This document shows positions 4,558 through 6,759 of a stretch of DNA of 6,759 nucleotides, in pieces. Under the pieces are notes generated by a model that saw only the letters and a list, made by a program, of their open reading frames with translations, made no database searches and had not been told where the DNA came from. Each line of letters begins with the position of its first letter. Position 1 is the first letter of the stretch. Origin of the DNA: Oscillospiraceae bacterium (GTDB taxonomy: Bacteria; Bacillota; Clostridia; Oscillospirales; CAG-272); contig WREN01000127.1 in assembly GCA_009779295.1 (NCBI GenBank), forward strand, positions 1 to 6,759, given 5' to 3'. Both the position numbers and the translations under genes were made by a program.

Positions 4558-5212
4558 TGAATTCACCGTTTATAGTGCGTTCTATAAAATCCTGCATATT
4601 ATCAAGTCGTGTATTATAAATCATAGCGGAAAGATATTTCCGTTCTTTGTAATGCGTGTCCGACCCGACTATTTTTAACAAATTGTATTCGTTGGCATAC
4701 CATTCCGCGCGCTCGTTCACAATATCAGGCATACTTGAGTTTATTACCTCTACTGCGTCCGTCAGTTCAGGGAAAAGATGGAACCCCGTAATATACGCCG
4801 CCTGCCTGAAAGGATGCGCGTGAACTATAAAAGCTCCGTCAGCATGTGTAATATCGAAATATTCTTTCGCCTCCCACTTTTCCATATCGGAATGGTCGTA
4901 TAACCATTGTTTATCAAGACCGTACGTAAGGAAATCAGCGTTTTGATACGTAAATTCCCACGCGAAGAATACGTCCATGCCGTATTCTTGACCCGCTTCA
5001 TACGCTTCGTCATAACCGGAACAAAAAATATCTACCCTCTCTTCCCACGGCATTTCGCGGGGAACCGATGAATTGCCGGTGAAGAAATGGTCTGTCACGA
5101 TAAGTCCTGCGAAACCAAGATTCTTGTAAAATTTAACTAAATCCAATCCACTCATTCTTGAGCATCTGCTTGCTTGGGAAGTATGCGAGTGGATTTCATA
5201 TTTATATCCCAT
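4535..5212 (-). CDS. PHP-domain metal-dependent phosphoesterase-like protein
   Basis: The 225-residue protein has the Polymerase-and-Histidinol-Phosphatase fold, usually a trinuclear-metal phosphoesterase. Visible motifs are HSHTSQASRCS (H8, H10), TDH (D41, H42), WEF (E86), VHAHPF (H131, H133) and GSDTH (D185, H187). Together these cover the usual set of metal ligands, so it should be active. It has no signal peptide or membrane segment and is about the size of YciV/TrpH-like stand-alone PHP proteins, though those act on nucleotides and this substrate is unknown. The start ATG has only a weak purine-rich AAAAGAAAA upstream. It lies 47 bp after the SpoIID-like gene with no terminator between, so the two are probably co-transcribed. 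Its 3' end crosses the deacetylase stop on the other strand. Confidence 0.9.
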   Translation of the reverse strand: MGYKYEIHSHTSQASRCSRMSGLDLVKFYKNLGFAGLIVTDHFFTGNSSVPREMPWEERVDIFCSGYDEAYEAGQEYGMDVFFAWEFTYQNADFLTYGLDKQWLYDHSDMEKWEAKEYFDITHADGAFIVHAHPFRQAAYITGFHLFPELTDAVEVINSSMPDIVNERAEWYANEYNLLKIVGSDTHYKERKYLSAMIYNTRLDNMQDFIERTINGEFTTENIYL

Positions 5213-5221
5213 AATAATTTT

Positions 5222-5245
5222 CTTTTCACTCTTTTCAACTTTTCA
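5222..5245 (-). repeat. Three CTTTTCA repeats upstream of the PHP gene
   Basis: CTTTTCA occurs at 5222-5228, 5231-5237 and 5239-5245, reading TGAAAAG on the - strand, with periods of 9 and 8. The set ends 10 bp before the PHP start. It may be simple purine-rich leader sequence standing in for a ribosome binding site, or a small operator. The spacing is not regular enough to choose. Confidence 0.35.
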
Positions 5246-5260
5246 AATTGCTATATCCAT

Positions 5261-6759
5261 TTATTTCAAATAATCCTGAAGTAATGTTCCCGGGAAATAT
5301 GTATTCAATATCGTTTTATAATCATAACCCAATTCCGCCAAATTCATCGCGCCGAATTGGCTCATGCCGACGCCATGCCCCCAGCCTTTGCCGATGAACA
5401 CGAAGTTTCCGCTCTTGCCTTGCGCGATGACAGTTGATTCGGATTTTACTACCGGCAATGATAAAGTATCGCTTGTTTCGATAACACTCGGTTTTTCGTT
5501 TATATCAATATTATAAGTCTTAATACCGTCGCTTGTCAAGACAGTTACTGCCGTATCTATAGGAATCGGTTCCGCGCCGATATTATTCATGATATTTATT
5601 GTACTTTCACTGTTAATATTTACAAGTCCATTGGATGTCATGGCGTACATGTTTGAGTTTGACGAAACATCCTTGACATAGCTATACTGCGTTATCGTAA
5701 CGGGCTGTCCCGCTTTCGCGACAACGAAATTCGCGCTTTTGAGATGCGCGCTCAGCGTCGAACGTATGTTGTCGCAGCGCTCCAAAGTGACTTTCGTTCC
5801 GTATGTATCCGTAAACGTTATCGAATAAACATACGTTGAATTTTCGGCGAATTTATTAATTTTAATGTCCGCGATTGAACCCTTCAACTGCGTATATCCT
5901 TTGCTGATCAAAGTATTCAGCAGCTGCGTAGGCGAAACTTCCGCCGTCCATGATCCGTTTGAATGGCGCGAGTAATCCTCCCACGGCGTGGGTATCGCTT
6001 TCAAATAAGGGCTTGACGCGCCTCCCCATGCCTCGTTCGAGCTGACTGTAACCCCGCCCGCGACCGCGGAATAAAACGTTCGGGCAGGAATGCCGTTATA
6101 TGTAAGTATCATTCCGGCCGTTTCAGATACCGCTTGATAAGTTAGAGCAGTAGATCTGCCGATTCCGGCGTACATCTGGCAATGTGTGTCGTTGCATAAA
6201 TCAAAACCATACGCTGAGTTATGCCGCCCCAGCATCGAAACCGTAAACGTCCTTACCGTTACGGCAAAGGCCTTTTGAACCCCAATCGGCCAGCTGACTC
6301 CGATTTCCCACGGAAGCACGCCGGAAACATAATCGTCAAGCGGAAGTAAATTCGTCAACGCTACGCCGTTGCCGGAACGTTTAAATTCAAAAACTCCGCT
6401 GTACTTATTTTTAGCGGGCGTGATTAAATACGCTTCGCTGTCGCCGCTTTGTACGGCGGTCAATGCGAAAGTAACGTTAGGATCATCAAACTCAAATAAA
6501 ATTTTATTTGTAATCGGATTAACGAGCGATAAGGCTGTTGGAGATGGTCCGGTTATATACATTTGTTCATGCTGCTCGATGCTTTCTAACGCGGTCAACG
6601 CTTCCTGTTCCGAACCGAACTGCCCTGTCCTGTAAACAATCGCACCGTTTATAAATGCCGGAAATATATCTAATTCTAAATTTTCTAGTTGATACTCCGA
6701 TGTAAATTCAATATGCCAGCCGCCTATAGCGCGTTGATTTGAATTGGCAATCGAGTAAA
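5261..6759 (-). CDS. SpoIID/LytB-domain protein (probable lytic transglycosylase), N-terminus beyond the window
   Basis: The frame stays open from TAA at 5261-5263 to the right edge, giving 498 residues, so an apparent TTG start at 6598 is internal. Numbering here is from the first visible codon. An N-terminal segment INGAIVYRTGQFGSEQEAL (about 38-56) resembles the end of a SPOR-like repeat. The SpoIID domain then shows PLDDYVSGVLPWEI (139-152), holding the conserved glutamate (E151). It continues with a DLCNDTHCQMYAG segment (C188, H192, C193) matching the zinc-binding Cys/His cluster reported in Clostridioides SpoIID, FYSAVAGG (228-235), WGG and GKGWGHGVGMSQFGA (456-470). About 110 residues (345-454), rich in Ser, Thr, Asn and Val, separate the halves of the domain. 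SpoIID cleaves denuded glycan strands of peptidoglycan in engulfment, but many Clostridia carry paralogues with other roles. Sporulation is plausible, not shown. PHP follows in the same direction. Confidence 0.93.
   Translation of the reverse strand, partial: YSIANSNQRAIGGWHIEFTSEYQLENLELDIFPAFINGAIVYRTGQFGSEQEALTALESIEQHEQMYITGPSPTALSLVNPITNKILFEFDDPNVTFALTAVQSGDSEAYLITPAKNKYSGVFEFKRSGNGVALTNLLPLDDYVSGVLPWEIGVSWPIGVQKAFAVTVRTFTVSMLGRHNSAYGFDLCNDTHCQMYAGIGRSTALTYQAVSETAGMILTYNGIPARTFYSAVAGGVTVSSNEAWGGASSPYLKAIPTPWEDYSRHSNGSWTAEVSPTQLLNTLISKGYTQLKGSIADIKINKFAENSTYVYSITFTDTYGTKVTLERCDNIRSTLSAHLKSANFVVAKAGQPVTITQYSYVKDVSSNSNMYAMTSNGLVNINSESTINIMNNIGAEPIPIDTAVTVLTSDGIKTYNIDINEKPSVIETSDTLSLPVVKSESTVIAQGKSGNFVFIGKGWGHGVGMSQFGAMNLAELGYDYKTILNTYFPGTLLQDYLK

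Noticed and set aside
6596..6598. TTG as start of the SpoIID-like protein
   Set aside because: The frame continues open for 53 more codons to the window edge with a protein-like sequence, and there is no ribosome binding site before the TTG.

Overview
The window reads like a chromosomal segment of a low- to moderate-GC Gram-positive anaerobe, most likely a Clostridia member. This is inferred from the Val-Asp-Phe-Gly-Cys tRNA order with encoded CCA ends, the lipoate ligase / YerC pair, the SpoIID-type cell-wall protein, strong AGGAGG-type ribosome binding sites and sigma-A-like promoters. No rRNA, CRISPR array, riboswitch or prophage was seen, and species cannot be named.

Left part (1-1020). 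The window opens with the last 36 codons of an insertion-sequence transposase on the + strand, closed by a strong intrinsic terminator. A five-gene tRNA operon follows on the - strand, in transcription order Val(UAC), Asp(GUC), Phe(GAA), Gly(GCC), Cys(GCA). It has a consensus promoter (TTGACA, 17 bp, TATAAT) and a terminator after tRNA-Cys. Each spacer longer than 4 nt holds at least one near-perfect hairpin, and two in the Asp-Phe spacer look like terminators. The tRNA-Cys gene has C instead of the nearly invariant U at T-loop position 55.

Middle part (1028-2924, - strand). A tight operon of lipoate-protein ligase, a YerC/TrpR-like regulator and a class I methyltransferase is joined by a zero-gap junction and an 8-bp overlap. 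No terminator follows it, so it may read into the tRNA promoter.

Right part. Head-to-head with the ligase, a consensus + strand promoter drives an amidohydrolase and, through a 4-bp ATGA overlap, a membrane-anchored NodB-type polysaccharide deacetylase. The space between promoter and ribosome binding site is filled by a ~115-bp multi-hairpin element with inverted termini (AAAACACC...GGTGTTTT), probably a MITE-like repeat that makes up almost the whole leader. On the - strand, a SpoIID/LytB-domain protein (its N-terminus beyond the right edge) is followed after 47 bp by a PHP-domain metal hydrolase. The 3' end of the PHP gene overlaps the deacetylase gene by 23 bp, tail to tail.

The deacetylase and the SpoIID protein both point to peptidoglycan or surface-glycan remodelling. 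The two small metal hydrolases have no assignable substrate. I see no clear new multi-gene system. The most unusual points are the leader-filling repeat, the structured tRNA spacers, the C55 tRNA-Cys and the convergent overlap.
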